A stretch of DNA of 5,576 bases. It comes from Gammaproteobacteria bacterium (lineage in GTDB: Bacteria > Pseudomonadota > Gammaproteobacteria > Enterobacterales > Kangiellaceae). The notes below the pieces were generated by a model. It worked only from the letters and a program-made list of their open reading frames with translations. It did no database searches and had not been told where the DNA came from. The DNA lies in the NCBI GenBank assembly GCA_013372875.1, contig JABXIW010000447.1, positions 1 through 5,576 of the forward strand, read 5' to 3'. Made by a program: the position numbers and the translations under genes. Of the stretch, positions 5,061 to 5,576 are shown piece after piece. Each line of letters starts with the position of its first letter. Within the stretch, counting starts at the first letter, position 1.

Positions 5061-5086
5061 AAAAGTGCCACAGAAGTGACACTTTT
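5061..5086 (-). terminator. Rho-independent terminator of the DUF5666-like gene, possibly bidirectional
   Basis: AAAAGTG and CACTTTT form a 7-bp outer stem. After one C-A mismatch, CAC and GTG add 3 bp around an AGAA loop. Read on the minus strand the stem runs into TTTTTCTTACTTT, a good T-rich tail, 35 nt after the stop codon at 5122. Read on the plus strand it ends TTTTATTGGG, so it may also work in that direction. The nearest gene on that side is also minus-strand, so the minus reading is the relevant one. Confidence 0.8.
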
Positions 5087-5121
5087 ATTGGGTTTTGTTT
5101 AAACGTGGTGGCTGACCTAGT

Positions 5122-5576
5122 TTAGTCGTCGTAGCCTTCTCGCTCGATTTCGCGAGCGACGTTTTGATTATTGATGATCACACCATCGACTTCGACACGA
5201 GCACCATTCAAGTTCAGCTCTTCAATGCCTTGGAATTGAGTTTGCGCATCGATAACCACTAATTTGTTATTTAGCAGTTGATCAGCATCATTCTCACAAC
5301 GTTCGATTTCAAATGTTCTTGCATTCGCATCGTAATTTGACACATAACCTTCGCATTCAAATTCTTTGCCTTGCCATTGATGGTTGTCATCAAAATCTGG
5401 CGTTTCAAACTCAACGACGGTGGCAATGCGTTTGCCATTTTTCAAGACAGAAGAAACGTCGACTTCTTGGCCTTGTTTTAAACTCATTTTGCTACCGTCC
5501 TCGAATCGAGTTGCGTTATCAACAAAGAACGCACCGCGGTAGTTTAGTGAAAACTCGCTGTAATCGTTCGCAACCC
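5122..5576 (-). CDS. DUF5666-like repeat protein, C-terminal part (start outside window)
   Basis: The frame stays open to the window edge, giving 150 visible residues plus a partial codon; the Met at 5487 is internal. The sequence reads as beta-rich repeats resembling DUF5666. The end of one repeat (visible residues about 14-57) holds FVDNATRFEDGSKMSLKQGQ and ends RIATVVEFE. A complete repeat (about 71-144) runs from EFECEGYVSNYDANARTFEI through VVIDAQTQFQGIEELNLNG to ARVEVDGV and VAREIE. This is the DUF5666 pattern of a G-x-V turn, an aromatic strand, 'a-T-x-F', a G-x-x-V-E-V-x-G step and a final A-x-x-I/V-E. Continuity of the pattern across the internal Met shows that the true gene is longer. 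Two cysteines (74 and 93) flank the first strands of the second repeat. The protein is acidic. DUF5666 proteins are usually exported or lipoproteins, but the N-terminus is not visible here. Function unknown. Confidence 0.78.
   Translation of the reverse strand, partial: VANDYSEFSLNYRGAFFVDNATRFEDGSKMSLKQGQEVDVSSVLKNGKRIATVVEFETPDFDDNHQWQGKEFECEGYVSNYDANARTFEIERCENDADQLLNNKLVVIDAQTQFQGIEELNLNGARVEVDGVIINNQNVAREIEREGYDD

Noticed and set aside
1..5576. CRISPR arrays, insertion sequences, tRNA or rRNA genes
   Set aside because: No regularly spaced repeats, transposase-like ORFs, terminal inverted repeats with target duplications, or tRNA-like cloverleaf sequences were seen.

Overview
The window looks like chromosomal DNA of a marine gammaproteobacterium, most likely a Vibrio. 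RbsK, RbsR and PnuC follow the enterobacterial proteins closely along their length, the rbsK-rbsR order matches the end of an rbsDACBKR operon, and the moderate GC with AT-rich intergenic stretches fits Vibrionaceae. The genus is an inference from general resemblance; there is no rRNA or other marker here.

Layout. Positions 1-1861 (+) hold the end of a ribose operon: rbsK (ribokinase, 5' end outside the window) and, 34 bp later, rbsR (LacI-family ribose repressor). Positions 1862-2090 are an AT-rich gap with two overlapping small palindromes, one resembling an RbsR operator. At 2091-2309 (+) lies a 72-residue protein with two predicted membrane segments; its stop codon sits inside a perfect hairpin. 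A strong intrinsic terminator (2388-2411) precedes a two-gene operon: pnuC (nicotinamide riboside transporter, 2470-3201) and, 11 bp later, a PNP/UDP-family nucleoside phosphorylase (3213-3944), closed by a terminator at 3972-3999.

From 4072 onward every gene is on the minus strand: a 92-residue membrane protein of unknown function preceded by a 13-codon in-frame mini-ORF with a near-perfect Shine-Dalgarno sequence; a small exported Lys/Asp/Ala-rich protein (4667-4963); and the C-terminal 150 residues of a DUF5666-like repeat protein (5122-5576) whose start is outside the window.

How the genes fit together. RbsK phosphorylates ribose to ribose-5-phosphate and RbsR controls the operon. PnuC brings in nicotinamide riboside. 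The phosphorylase keeps the phosphate- and ribose-binding residues of uridine phosphorylase but lacks its two uracil-recognising residues, so it probably acts on another nucleoside. Nicotinamide riboside is an attractive but unproven candidate, which would yield nicotinamide and ribose-1-phosphate. No wholly new system is evident. The points most worth checking are this phosphorylase, the mini-ORF before the 92-residue protein, the palindromes downstream of rbsR, and a one-residue insertion before the RbsR hinge helix.
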